This document shows, piece after piece, positions 46,718 through 59,103 of a stretch of 64,000 nt of DNA. The notes beneath the pieces were generated by a model. It had not been told where the DNA came from and ran no database searches. It was given only the letters and a program-made list of their open reading frames with translations. Made by a program: the position numbers and the translations under genes. The stretch spans positions 18,479,560 through 18,543,559 of the forward strand of contig OZ022352.1 of the NCBI GenBank assembly GCA_963989245.1. The letters run 5' to 3'. The stretch comes from Nansenia antarctica. Taxonomy: Eukaryota > Chordata > Actinopteri > Argentiniformes > Microstomatidae. Every line of letters begins with the position of its first letter. Position 1 is the stretch's first letter.

Positions 46718-46990
46718 ATGTCAAATGTAAATCTAAACAGGACTCAAGTTTCCACCGGGTCTGGGAGACATCATTCCAAGAAGGAAGCTCCTCCTCCGGG
46801 AGCCTGCCCAAATGGATGTGGGCTTGCGGAAGGTGGCTGTCACAAAGTCTGCTCCCTGTGCCTTGGATTAATTCACCCATGCACTGCCATTCTTGACACC
46901 TCATACTGTGAGCTATGCTCTCTGCTGGATATCGAGGTTCTCAAACGGCAAGTCAAGTCCGTGGAGGGTGTCATTGGCTTGTGAGGGGTT
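46718..46990 (+). pseudogene. Probable DIRS-type ORF1 (gag-like) fragment
   Basis: Open stretch with GRHHSKKEAPPPGACPNGCG and a cysteine-rich segment CHKVCSLCLGLIHP...CELC. This spacing resembles the zinc-rich start of fish DIRS-like retroelement ORF1, from memory. A stop follows at once. With 49440-49740 it may be two ends of one interrupted element. It could also be another retroelement gag. Confidence 0.4.
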
Positions 46991-47040
46991 GAATGAGGCT
47001 AGCGAGCTATCCCCAGCTATCCCCTGTGGGGTTGTAGAAG

Positions 47041-48100
47041 ATGAGGGTACACAATAATCTCGACATGGGGAATGGGGAAAGGCAGCGGGGAGGGGTAGTT
47101 GCTAAGGGCAACCATGCAGCTCTAAACAGTCTAACTGTCGCTGACCCTCTAACAAGGGCAGGCAGGCTATTCCACAGAAATGGCACACAAAAAGAAAAAG
47201 CCCTGCCTCCAGCTGTTTTCTGTTTTGATGCGGGGGATGACAAGCAATCCAGCACCTTTCAATCTGAGGGTGCAAGTGGGTTGGTAGGAGTTGATCAGAT
47301 CTGCTAAATACTCAGGTGTGAGACCAGGACTTTATGTTAAAAGCCGTTTTACTGGTAGCAAATTGTATTTATTGTTTCAAATAATTATTATGAAACATAT
47401 GAAAATATGATCGCAGTTTCTGGTTCTGGTGAGGAGTTTGGGGGCTGCATTTTGGATGAATGCAACTTCTATGAAGTTTTACCTCAGATTTCTTGTGCCA
47501 GTGACCAACAATTCAGTCTTATCAGATTTAAGGAGGAGGAAGTTATTTGCGATCCATGATCATGTCAGTTACACAGGACTCTGGGACAATAGGTTTCATT
47601 GCAATGGAAAGTTCCATATCATCTGCATAACAATGAAAATGTACACCATGATGACAGATTACATTACCTAGGGGTAGCATATATAGGGAAACAAAGAGGG
47701 GTCCCAACACACAGAGGCTTGTGGAATAGCATAATCGACAGTACAATGTTAAGATGAATTACCACCAAGGTATACAAATGTGACAGGGTCTGGTGAAAAT
47801 GTCTGATGAAAACCGTTTATGGACTCGTATAGTATCAACGGTAATCAAGTGCTTTAGTTGGGAGCGCACTTGGTGATGGAGTCCCACAGCTTAGAGTGCA
47901 GATGGATAGAGGTTGGGAAGTTATCGATGAACCTTTGGGTAGTTTAAGCGTTAATGTAACGAATAAAACATAATTTTGTTCCAGGGAGGGCTAGAGAATT
48001 TAAATTCAAAAGTTATAAGAGAATGATCTGTTAACACAGGGTCATGAGAGACAGCCATGCCAGTCATTGAACCCAAAGGAGGGCTTACCCGTGATCCATT
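47041..48100 (-). mobile_element. Decayed LINE with endonuclease and RT remnants
   Basis: Minus strand. An endonuclease-like end DHSLITFEF near 47990-48030, then the RT core LGPLFVSLYMLPLGNVICHH and HFHCYADDMELS (47543-47746), then a post-RT piece FHRNGTQKEKALPP (47041-47255). The order is correct for a non-LTR element, but the segments are in different frames with stops. The catalytic YADD is still visible. It interrupts the probable DIRS remnant. Confidence 0.7.
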
Positions 48101-49440
48101 ACCAGTGGTGAACCCACCCGAGGGTCTTATCCTGGATCCCATGCCACCTAAGTAACGCAAGGCAAGGGGGAGAGATGGGCCAGAGACCAGAGCTCAAAAG
48201 AGGAGTATGCTGAGTCCACAGATGCCCACGGATGATGAGAAGATCGTCCACTACCTGCCACCACCACTGGGGAACCATGTTCTGGCGACCCCTACCGAGG
48301 GACTGGAGCTAAGCTTCACACTATACAATGGCTGGACACTATACAATGTTCATGTTTGGAGCCTATGGATCAGTTATCCAACAAAGTAATCAGAAGTGAC
48401 CAATAACATATAATCCGATATTAATCAAATGTAATCACTATAGTAGGCATTGATTGTTTACACGGTTGTTCAGCAAGGGAGTTTACCTAAGTTCAGCTGG
48501 AAAGTCCATAGCTTTCCAAAACTGAGAGATCAATGCCAAGCATCCAGGCAGGGGGGTAGTATAACAAGAGATGTCAGAGGCATCTCAATGGGCAATATCC
48601 ATCCAGAAGAGAACACGTTGAAACCAAGAGACCAGTAGGTCTTCAACAAGCCAAAGTTCTCTACGGGTAATTCGGACAAGGAATCCCCCAGTCTTGTGTT
48701 CGAAGTAGATTTTTTTCTAGTTGCTTTTAAGTTTTAGCCATAGTGGAGATTGAGAAACCGCTTTACTTGTAAGAGGAAGCCAAGAGTCGAGGCCCTTGGC
48801 TGAGGGCACGGGCGTTGCTCCGAGGACGCAGCTGCTGGGCGGAACCGAGAGTGTTTGGTGGATGCATATGTCGACACTATATAGACCCTCTCTAAATGTA
48901 GGATTAGGTCAGGCAGACAGAGTAGGAAGAGGGTAAGGTTTTAATTTTGAAATCCATAATCTGTTTGATTAATTTGCTGTGCTGTAACCATTTTAAAGCT
49001 TTAATAAAGATATTACCTGCATTTAAAACAAAGTTTTATTAGAATTAATTTAGAAAGTAACCGTCACCTAAGGTTATATTACCCTCCTTGTCAATTGTAA
49101 AAGGTTCGATTTTCACTGCACAGTATAGGATCTCAATGCTTAGCCTAGCCACCTATTTAATTATTTCCTTTGGGTAAACGTATACTTACCGATAAACTAA
49201 GTTCCTGCAACCACACCAACTTGCACTCGTGAATAGAGCTGTCGTTAACTATAGGGACTTTATAGTTATATTCCATTGTGGGTCACTTATGGGGTATAGC
49301 AATAAGAGGAAGCAGGGGAGACTATAGGACATAGACAGTTAACAGCAGGGTGAATCTATTCGCCACTAGCCTAAGCATCATTACAATCCCAATAGGGTAT
49401 AACCCTAGGCTAAAGATCTAACCCGTTAGAAGAAGGGCTA
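48100..49440. other. Unassigned, probably mobile-element DNA
   Basis: No ORF over about 65 codons that I recognise. A TATATAG, then TTTAATAAAG about 100 nt later (48878-49010), gives an LTR-like look. No partner repeat is in the window, so no call is made. Confidence 0.3.
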
Positions 49441-49740
49441 GACCGGGGTCATGTACTGAGCCTTTGCCGGGAGACACCAGACACACACCCGACGAGTCTA
49501 TAACCGAGAGGAAAGCCTTACAGAGTGGTTCTGCATCATTATCAACGAAGATTGAGTGGAGGCTATTCTCTGCGATCCTCCCCTTCTTACAGGACATGCT
49601 TGATAAGGTCAAAGCCTTCTCTACAGCGAAGACGTATCTGTGGATGCCTCCAGCATTCCACTTAGGCTTCATTAGAAGGACTGCGGGGGTGCACCCACTC
49701 ATATGTCGTTGTACGATGGGAGCGTGACGTCTTCATCCAG
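49440..49740 (+). pseudogene. Probable DIRS tyrosine-recombinase N-terminal fragment
   Basis: Open stretch with LDKVKAFSTAKTYL, then HLGFIRRTAGVHPLICRCTM. This resembles the core-binding part of fish DIRS tyrosine recombinases, where a short block predicting a helical SAM-like region precedes the catalytic domain. The catalytic R-H-R-Y part is missing. The assignment is from memory of the family and is tentative. Confidence 0.4.
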
Positions 49741-50864
49741 TCCTTGTCATCGGTTGTATATTCGCTTGGTAATCCTTGCCACGGGTAGGATGCTGTATTC
49801 ACAGCAACTCTCCCACTGGATTGTGGGTGCCATTGTGAGGCTTACAACTCTGGGAGAGACGCTTTCTGTGTCTCTTTATTGAGAGGGGTGATAGGCGGGG
49901 TTATCACGTGTAACCGTCACCGGCCTGTGTCAGGTATGATTACATCGGGGTCTTCAGAGAAAAGTACACAAGAATGCATGTGTAATAGTCAGGGGTGTCC
50001 CTCATCTCCTTCAGAGGACCTGGGTTAAATTTGTCACCTTTAGGTTCTAAGATGCTCTAGTTGCCTTGATTACCAAAATGACCCAATCTTCTGTTTTGAA
50101 ACAAAAACTTTTAATACAATTAATACATATACAAATGTGTTCAGTTCAGGCAGTCTGCCTGCCAATTGAGTCTCAGCTTGTGTGAACAAGAAAGGGAAGA
50201 GGCTTGCCTATACAAGGACCTTATTTGTCACAGCTATTGACGGCTTGTGCAAAAACGCATTGTGTCTGTACTGTAGTCACCCATCTAATAAAGCACTCTG
50301 TCACCTGCCTGCCAGTCAACAGCAGAAACACCTGTCTTCCCTGGAAACAGAAATAATGGCCAGGCTTTTTTACTATTCCTTTTACTCCTTAATTGCTCCC
50401 TTGTTTGGGGTCTCATTCTGTCTGTCAAGAACAGCTCACCTCTCATCTCTCTTGTCTGTTTTCTTTGCTGACTGACAGCTTCTTTCTAGTGTGCATTCCA
50501 TCTCTCCCTCAAGGAATCACCATGCGTTTGGAAGAACATTAACCTCCCCATCAATCAACGGGCAGAAAAATTACTCTATTACAGTATATTTTTTGAGGCT
50601 AATTACATTACATCTTCTCTAATGGCTTGTTGTAATTTTGTTAAGGGGACACTTCTCCATCTCACTAGCCTTTCTTTCTGAGCTACCATTCAACAAGCCT
50701 TTGTCCTCTGTGCTTCGTCCATATTTCCTCAATATACAGGAAATGCCTGTACTTTAGATTTGAATCAACACAAACTACTACTCCAAGATCTACATTATTT
50801 CCTTTTGCAGTGTGGTCTTCACAGACCAACCAGACCTCTGTAGGAGTTTACCTGAGTGGAGGAA

Positions 50865-51130
50865 GACATGCCTCTCTGTCTATCTCCCTGCCTATCTGCC
50901 TGCCTGCCTATCAGCCTACCTGTTTGCCTGCCTGCTTGGTTCCCTGCCTGCTTGCATGCCTGTCTCCCTCCCTACCTGTCTACAGTACCTCCCTGCCTGC
51001 CTGTCTTCCCGCCTGCCTGTTTGCCTCCCTGCCTCCCTGTCTACCTCTCTGTCTTTCTGCTTGCCTACCTCCTACCAGTCTCCCTGCATACCTGTTTCCC
51101 TGCCTCCCTGCCTGCATTCCTGTCTGCCTG
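50865..51130 (+). repeat. (CTGCCTGC)n-type minisatellite
   Basis: About 265 bp of CCTGCCTGCCTC and CTTGCCTG variants. It produces cysteine-leucine-proline ORFs in all three plus frames. Confidence 0.9.
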
Positions 51131-51851
51131 TAAGAGATAGAGAGAGGTTCATTTGCGATTAGTTAATAATATAATCTAAAATAAATGAGTTCCATATTAT
51201 GTATGTTCTTTTGTCATACTGCCAGGTCTTAAAAATACTCTTAAAATACAAGTCTGATGGTGGATTATAGTGCTGCTCTACAGTGAGGGAGTTACAGCAG
51301 ATATTACTGCATAACAGAAGCAGCTGCAAAGATAACGTGAATAATAAATAACTTGAAGCTTGAATCACTTGAAGCTGTACACTGTATGTAGACAAGTATC
51401 TACTATATATTTTTTTCCTTTTGAACAGAATCATAAAACCATAAAAATGGCAGGATATTGTTTCTTAGAACAACACGTCTATATAAACTGCTGGAAATCA
51501 TCTACAGTGTAAGTGTCGGAGGTGTTTCGTGTTGATGAAGGCAAGAGGAACAATGATTTGAGTATTGCTAATTGGATAGTGTCATTCTTTAGAAGTTGCT
51601 GACATTTACTGGCATTTAAATGCAATTAATTAATTGCAGTAAATGTACTTTAATTTGTGGACATTGTGTATCCTCTCCAAATAGGTAGCAGCATCATCAT
51701 GTTATTACAGTAGCTTTCTATTCACCTTGTTGACTCCAACAGCACGCTCCAGTGGATTAATTTAGTGCCCAAAAACGACGATGCAAATGGAACATTTCAA
51801 AATCAAATGTCAACTTGCTTTCGTAGAATACTATTACAGATTACTATTACA

Positions 51852-51854
<3 letters not shown>

Positions 51855-51944
<90 letters not shown>

Positions 51945-51972
51945 CGTGCACGTGTGCGTGCGTGTGTGTGAC
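51855..51972 (+). repeat. (GT)n microsatellite
   Basis: GT array with one GAGT and terminal GCGTGC units. Confidence 0.95.
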
Positions 51973-52229
51973 TAGGAAGAAGGCAGGAGAATGACAGAAT
52001 GGGTGAGAAGTGTGACAGCGAGAGAGAGGGTGTATTCACGACAAGATCTTGCTTTTGTTCTCTCAGCGACACACATTCACACTGACAGTTACACTCGACT
52101 CCTAACCCCCCATCTTGTCAAAGTCTATGGCACGCATACAACCGTCAATGATGTAGTTTGTATTGTATTGTATTGCCTCTGAGTTAAATTATGCTTGTGT
52201 TTCAAGTTACAGCATCACATGTTACATGA

Positions 52230-52843
52230 AGTATTACATTAGGCATTGTACTGTGTGTACTGTATAGTATTTGTATCATATGTACTGTATTTACTAAGAT
52301 GAGACTATGGGACCTTGAGGCTTTTGAAGTGGACTCCTTCGTGTGACCTCTCTCTGTACTGTACAATACTACCTTTGCACATACTGTATATTGCACATTG
52401 TACATGCCTCTATAGGTTATTTTTATACATCTGAATATGCACACTACATACTGTACATAAACTACCACACTGTATAAACCTCTAAAATAAACGGATGTTT
52501 ACAATACTACCTTTCCACATCATGTACTGTATATTGCACATTGCACATGTCTTTTTGATATACAGTAGCTTCTTTTTATACATCTGCACATTACATACTG
52601 TACATCAGCTACCACACTGTATAAACTACCTTAACTGAATATAGATCATAACTGTATATATATATAACTACCGTATGCCTTACTGTAACTATCACTATCA
52701 TTGTCATGTTTTTTGTCATCAATCATGTTCTTATATCACTATTCTGGTTAGATGCTAAACTGCATTTCGTTGTATAGTACGGTACTTGTACTCTGCAATG
52801 ACAATAAAGTTGAATCTAATCTAATCTAATCTAATCTAATCTA
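52230..52843 (+). mobile_element. Retroposon copy with (ATCTA)n tail
   Basis: Ends GGTTAGATGCTAAACTGCAT, TTCGTTGTATAGTACGGTAC, CAATGACAATAAAGTTGAAT and CTAAT repeats. It contains a 138-bp tandem duplication (ACAATACTACCTTT at 52363 and 52501). Same family as 34748-35320 in the opposite orientation. Confidence 0.7.
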
Positions 52844-53041
52844 TGAAGCCTTGTTGGCTCCATTTGCAAGCAGGTATGAGTGAGTGCCAGGCCAATCAGG
52901 GAGCTCAGGCCTTCACCTCCAGCTGACTGGCACAACTGTTCTGCAGTCATAATTGATTAGAAACAGATTCATCTGAACTTGATTTAGATTTAGTATATTG
53001 GAGTGTCAAATTAACAGTCAAATAATGGTCTAATAATACTC

Positions 53042-53046
<5 letters not shown>

Positions 53047-53111
<65 letters not shown>
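53047..53111 (+). repeat. (TA)n microsatellite
   Basis: About 32 TA units. Confidence 0.95.
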
Positions 53112-53112
<1 letters not shown>

Positions 53113-53829
53113 CCACATGTTGGGAGATGTGGAGACTCCATTTGGGAAGATACAGTACTGTATTTTATGAGGTACCTCGAAGATAGTGGGGTGATATGAT
53201 TATGATGGAGGGATTTAATTTCATGAATAGAAATCTGTGACATGTTTTACAAAAGCCACAGTAACATGCAACAACTTCTGTGTGGCATTTCACTTACAGG
53301 ACATACTGTACAGTGCAGTTGAATGGGAAAGTGTGTCTAAACTTTTGACTGGTACTGTGCATTGGCTCTCTCTGCAATACCATTACCCCTAGTGCTAGAT
53401 ACATTCAACGGTGCACTGTTTCTTTACTAAATGTAAATAATGAGGCAATAAGAAAACGCTTTTTCTTCAAACGTTTATCTCAGTTTATCTTATCTCTGTT
53501 CTCTACAATACAATGCCTTCAGGATACCCAGAGATGAGGTTTTCTCTCGTTCCTTGGTATATAAAACACACTGTACTAGGTATTCTCTGGATTGCTTTAC
53601 AGTAACACATCTATATAAGGACACAGAGGACAAACTGTTTTTCAAATGAGCCTGTGAATAACCTTGAAGGCCCGAAGAGCACTATCAATGGAGCATCTAC
53701 TATTATAGAAATGAACCTACTGTATCTTAGTCTGCCGGATCCTGCTAGGGTGGTCACTGGTATCATTCTCCACCAGAAGATCTGCTGTTGATGATTATAA
53801 CAACAGCAACAACAACAAGCTCTTTCCAA

Positions 53830-54680
53830 TATCAAAAGGGTTCAGTGTTGGGTCCCCCAAGGAAGCTGCCTAGGGCCTCTTCTCTACTCTATTTTTGTAA
53901 ATAACATGCCATATGTATTTTAAAAATGCAGATATGGCGATCTACGTGGATGATACAACTATGTACTGTATGTGATCAGCAAAGAGCACTGAGCAAGTCA
54001 ATGACATGCTGCATGAGTTAATTTGAAGTATGACGTAATAAGTCATGTGAATGTAATGCATACAAGGCTGTCATGGATGATGGTAGATGAAAGACTGGCA
54101 TGCAGCATTATTCTGTACCGTACTTAAAGGACATCTGTACCTTACATAAACCCCTTAGCCTGTTTTCACAGTTACTACCCACCAATGATAGACATACCTA
54201 TGATACCAGACAGGCCTCAAGCTGTCGTTTCACCCTACCAAGGTCTAGAACAAATGCACTATGGAATAATTGTTTTATATAGAGCTGTGGTATACTGGAA
54301 TAGACTCCCCCAATATCTGACCCTTATTGGAAATAAAAAACGCTTCAAAAAGAAACTGAAAGAAGCTGTCGTCCGGAAATAAATGAAGGTAGATAGTTTT
54401 GGTGCGAGCTCTCTGTCTTCTTCTTTTATTTTGTATACTACTTTGCTACTTGTATTTTATTTTAATTCTGTTATCTTATATTTTATTTATTTTATTTTTC
54501 TGAGTTTTAATAATGAATGCTGTTCACAAATTATGCTGTTCACTAATTATTCCTTTGTTGATTGATTTTGTTATGTTTGACTGTCTGTCTTTCATGTGGA
54601 CCCCAGGAAGAATAGTCCTCACTATGGTGATGACTAATAGGGATCCGTTTAAATAAACAAAATAAAACAAAACAAAATAA
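53830..54680 (+). mobile_element. Decayed LINE (RT core and C-terminus)
   Basis: RT block QGSCLGPLLYSIFVNNMPY, then NADMAIYVDDTTMY (catalytic YVDD) near 53932-53970. After a deletion comes the C-terminal part with HTYDTRQASSCRF and LYRAVVYWNRLPQYLTLIGN, ending in a stop near 54381. The 3' tail with TGTGGACCCCAGGAAGAATA and AATAGGGATCCGTTTAAATA matches the lone tail at 13883-14035. Frameshifts and a stop inside the RT make it inactive. Confidence 0.78.
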
Positions 54681-55654
54681 ACAACAACAACAACAACGAT
54701 GATCAGAACATTATCAACTTAATTTTCTTGGCAACACAATTTTTCCAGCCCAAAGTGCTTTACAGTATCCAAATACACACTAGAACCATCCTGTGTGCTT
54801 TCCATAGCTATGTTGGTTGAGAAGCAATCTGTCATTGTTTGCCCAGTTTAAGCAGCAATGGGCCATTGGCTGAACCCGTATGTCCTCTTCACATTAACCC
54901 ACATAGGATTTAGAACAATTTGCTTATAACTCAATCAATGTGTAATATTAATTGTGTGTATAGTACCCAAAAAAACTTTTACATGCTTGACTAATTCTGC
55001 CAAGTTATATACATCACATTCTTTTATTTTCTCTTTGAAGGTAGAAAAAGTGAGTCCCTTGGAGGTGGATAGGAGGTAAGGACCAAGAGAAAACTGAAAC
55101 CAAGAAGCTGGAACCGGTTGCGTTTCGCCGTAATGGCCATTTAACTGAAATAATTTAAAATTCGGTTGAATGGCTTTTGTTCAGGGAGTAAAAATGAGTA
55201 TTTGAATTGCTCTCCTTAGTGTCTGTCTGTGCCTCTGAACTTTCTTCACCGTCTTCTTTGCCTTGTGCCTGTGCATGCTGCAGCCCCAGCTCTATTAGAC
55301 CCATTTATGTGATTGCAAGGAGTCGGCTACTATGTTTGAGGACAAAATTGTTCTGTGTGCACATAAGTATCTAACTATACGAGCATTGACCATGTGTGGT
55401 GCGAGGATGTGTCAAAAACTGTAGATACGTTGGGGTTCAAGGTTCAAGGGTACTTTGCATGAGAGTTCCATGAATTGTGACCTTCGTGGTAGTTAGGCAT
55501 AATTAACTTGTGATTTCCAACTGTCTCCCTCCCGTTGTAGACAGAGACGTTGGGACCACCAGATGAGAGATGTTACAATGTTTCGTGTTTCTGCCTCCCT
55601 TGGTGAGGTAAGGTGAGGTGAGGAGGAGGAGGAAAGCAGAAAGATTAAAGGTTA

Positions 55655-55825
55655 GGGGGGACTGGGACTGGAGAATAGAGAGAACAATGGCTCTCTCCCT
55701 CCTTCTGTGAGGTAAGGTGAGGGGTGTGAGGTGGGGACTGGAGAATAGAGAGAACCAGTGGCTCGCTCTTCCTCCTTCACTGAGGTGTGTATGGGGTGAG
55801 GGGGGGGGGGGGCGTCAGGTGGGTG
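55655..55825 (+). repeat. Minisatellite, unit about 75-85 bp
   Basis: Repeats of GACTGGAGAATAGAGAGAAC, then TGGCTC, CCTCCTTC and GGTGAGG blocks, about two and a half copies. Confidence 0.75.
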
Positions 55826-56589
55826 AGAATAGAGAGAACGGAGACCAGTGGCGTTAATGACCAGCATGGAGACAGAGGGAGAACTCGCTCTATTGGAGTC
55901 CCCCACCCCCCCAGGTCAGGGTCATTACCACAAGTTTGGCTTCCAGACCCCAGACCCATCCTTTTACTGCCTCTTCTTGTTAGGAAGCCTTTGTTAAGGG
56001 GGGGGGGGGGACTAGATAGCTCCACAAGAACTGACTCTGTCTGTATCATTAGGAGAGAGACAGACAGTGGCTATCAGGAATTCAAGGTAAAAATATGATT
56101 AGGATAGAGCTGAAAGGACGTGGGGCATTTTCTCCCGCTCTTCACAGCTGCACTTGAAGAATGTGAATGTGATTTTTATGACGTCTTTTCCAGGATGACC
56201 TGGAACGTCTTTTTTTGGTGACCTAGAACAGCCGGTTGTATTCAGGTCATTAAAAAGTTGTTGAGTATTGATATTCTAACCCTGGCCACTATCAGGGTCC
56301 GTCCGTGCTGCTCTCTTTCAAGCTGGTTAAATTATAAAAATGTGTTTTGTTAACCCATTTTCAAACAGCTTGTAAATCAGCGCCAATTATGTTTCCGATG
56401 TTACACGATAAGTGCTGGTCAGAAATGTTTTTATTTTAACCTCGATTACAACCATTTAGTTATTTCTTTTTCTGTAAAAAAATATTTTTGTTGAAATAGG
56501 GTGATATTCTGGGCCAGATACTAACTAGTTGTGATATGACGTGATCTGGCCATTATCGTGCTGGCCCGAATTCGTCCGGGTCCGTCTGT

Positions 56590-56810
56590 GCTTGCTGGGT
56601 ACAGTGAATCCAATTCACAAATTATAAGTATTTAGTGATCCTAAAACGGGTTGTTTGTTATATCAAGTGGGCTCTTCAACACCTCAACTTTCATAATATG
56701 CAAAAAAACTAAAAACACTTGTCTTCTTAAAGAGGTTTTTTGGTCATTTGCGCGACTTGAGAATTGCCGACATGCGGACCTTTTCACCAGACCATGTCAT
56801 ATTTCGGCAA
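56590..56810 (-). repeat. Interspersed repeat, copy 2 (related to 1875-2075)
   Basis: Reverse complement shows the same ordered blocks as copy 1, and it includes GGTCCGCATGTCGGCAATTC, which copy 1 lacks. Confidence 0.6.
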
Positions 56811-56861
56811 GGCTTTGTGATGCTGCGATTACACTGCACTCATCTTAGGGTTGAGATGTGC

Positions 56862-57058
56862 CCTTTCTCAATTATTAGAAACTCGATTCCTCACATCCTC
56901 TCCTTCGTGCTCTACTCAATTCCTACTGAAAACACATTGGAGGAGAAGATCTAGTCTCCTCCCCTTGGATTGTTTTCCTCCAATGGATTTAGAGAATGAA
57001 GCGAGTGGAGGATGGAGAAGAGGACACAAGGAATTCCGTTTCTAACCATTGAGAAAGG
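56862..57058. repeat. Long imperfect palindrome (about 85-bp arms)
   Basis: 56862-56946 pairs with 56973-57058. CCTTTCTCAAT and GGAGGA blocks at the arm ends match exactly, with scattered mismatches between. The loop is about 26 nt. It lies between two repeat copies. No ORF and no obvious target duplication. Confidence 0.7.
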
Positions 57059-57125
57059 ACTTAAGTAGCAGGCAACTAGCCTGATGCTAGGGTTGTCTTG
57101 GGGTTGAGATGTGTAGGTAGCAGGT

Positions 57126-57545
57126 ATGAATGAATGAATGGTCTTTATTGTCATTGCTATAGTACAGGTACCAAACAACGAAATTTAGGAGGGGTGGCTC
57201 CCCTGGTGCTAGGAAAGAAAACAAAAGAAAAAAAAACACAAGAAGGGAAGGAGCTGGTTTACATAAATAAAGGCTATGTACACTATCCACTATACTATAC
57301 TGTACAGATAGACGACTAGGATTGTCATATTGCACATAGTGTTATTGCACATTCATTTGAAGTGTCGCAGTTTGCAGGCTAGAAATGTACATATTTGTGC
57401 CTCAGCACTACACCTGATTTTTTCAGTCCAGCAGCTGCCATCAATCCGTCCAGACTGTCCAGGGCCCAGAACCTAGGTCTTTGCTGTGTTCAGGGCCTGG
57501 ATGGCCCTGGGGTAGAAGCTGTGCTTGTGCCTGATGCTAGGTTCA
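57126..57545 (-). mobile_element. Retroposon copy with (TGAA)n tail
   Basis: TGAATGAATG, GGTCTTTATTGTCATTGCTA, GGTACCAAACAACGAAATTT, CCCTGGTGCTAGG, CTGGTTTACATAAATAAAGG. It extends further than the other copies, to TGGGGTAGAAGCTGTGCTTG near 57530. Confidence 0.75.
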
Positions 57546-58082
57546 TCTAGGGGTTGATGTGTAGGTAGCCGGTAGCTAGCCTGATGCTAGTTTTAGAACA
57601 CCTTAGTTGAGAGAGGTGGAGGGAGATGATGCCTGCTAATATTTGAAGAGGGAAAACATGACTGATTGGAGATTGGATCTATTTGCACATCAAGTCACAC
57701 TGCATGAAGGGGAAAGCTGCCCATTGGCTGGTCAAGAGCTGCAGTACGTCCAAGAGCTGTGCTGAGGTCAGCAATATTCAGAGGAAAATACCAGTCAGAG
57801 GTAATGAAGTGCACTGGCTGTTAAAAATAGAGCCCTAACCCTAAAATAAGCTGATAGAATGAATCGATCTAGTATGGTTCAAGTTCCAGCCTTTGTATGG
57901 CCAGTTTATAATAATAATAATAATAATATTACACCGACCTTGGTCGTGTGGTCAAAAACGATTCATTCATCATCATTTTCTTTACAAAAAGAGCTAGAAA
58001 CTAATTAATTTAACTAATATAAATTAAGAAAAGAAATAAAAGAAAGTATAATTAAGGTAGTGCTGGGGACAGATGGAAGGGG

Positions 58083-59103
58083 GATTGATTGATTGATTGA
58101 AAACTTTATTAGAATGTTTGCAGAAGTAGGTACATGAAAGTACATATTACATACAAGGTCAAACTAAGAGGATAAAAACCCAAGAAAGCCACTGGCTTAT
58201 TTCAATTGGGGTCCTTGATTGAGAGGGGGGAGGGGGAGAGGGTTAACTAGGAAAGGCAAGCTTGAAGAGGTGAGTTTTGAGGGCCTGTTTGAATGTTGGT
58301 AGGGTGTTGTGCCTGTCTGATGTGGTTGGGGAGGGCGTTCCAGAGGGACGGGGCTGCGGCTGAAAAGGCCCTATCAACCCAGGTCCGGAGCTTGGCCCTG
58401 GTGGTCTTGAGGGTGATTAGGTCGGCAGACCTGAGGCAATGGGAGGGGGTGTGGAGGGGGACGAGGTTGGCAAGGTAGGAGGGGGCCAGGTTGTTGATGG
58501 CTTTGTCGGTGATGAGTACGATTTTGAATCGGATCCTGTATTTGATCGGGAGCCAGTGTAGGTTTTGGAGGACAGGGATGATGTGGTCGCAGCGGCGGGT
58601 GCATGGAGGTGAGCAGACGGCACAGAGTTCTGGACGTATTGGAGTTTATTTAGGATGTTGTTTGGTAAACCGTAGAGGATGCTGTTGCAGTAGTCGAGTC
58701 GGGAAGTTATGAGGACGTGGATGAGTGTTTCAGCAGCTGAAAAGGACAGGGAGGTTCAGAGGCGGGCAATGTTCCTGAGGTGGAAGAATGCAGATTTAGT
58801 GACCTGGTTGGCATGGGGTGGGGTGAAGGATGGGTGGGGTGAAGGATGATGCCGAGGTTGCGGACGTGGTTGGAGGAGGTTACGGTGAAGCCATCGATTT
58901 TGAGTGAGAATGTCTGGTTGGAACGGGTGAGGGAGTTTGGCCCGATGAAGAGGATTTCCGATTTATTGCAGTTGGAGTTTCAGAAAATTCTGTTACATCC
59001 ATGATTTTATGTCGCTGAGGCAGGTAGTGAGGGTGGAGTGGGTGGTAGGGGAGATGGTTTTGGAGGAGAGGTAGAGTTGGGTGTCGTCAGCATAGCAATG
59101 GAA
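58083..59103 (-). mobile_element. 5'-truncated L2-like LINE
   Basis: Minus strand. It starts at the RT catalytic motif HCYADDTQLY (about 59073-59102) and runs through the C-terminal part of ORF2. The 3' end is AATAAAGTTTTCAATCAATC. Several frame changes are needed, so it is inactive. The TGAT repeat at its 3' end (58083-58100) fits the tails seen at other copies. Confidence 0.75.

Noticed and set aside
48040..48380. Possible continuation of the DIRS ORF1
   Set aside because: Short open stretches only, with no motif that I could match. Left unassigned.
50810..51162. Cys-Leu-Pro-rich ORFs in three overlapping frames
   Set aside because: All three frames are open at once because the CTGCCTGC repeat lacks stops. 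Not a gene.
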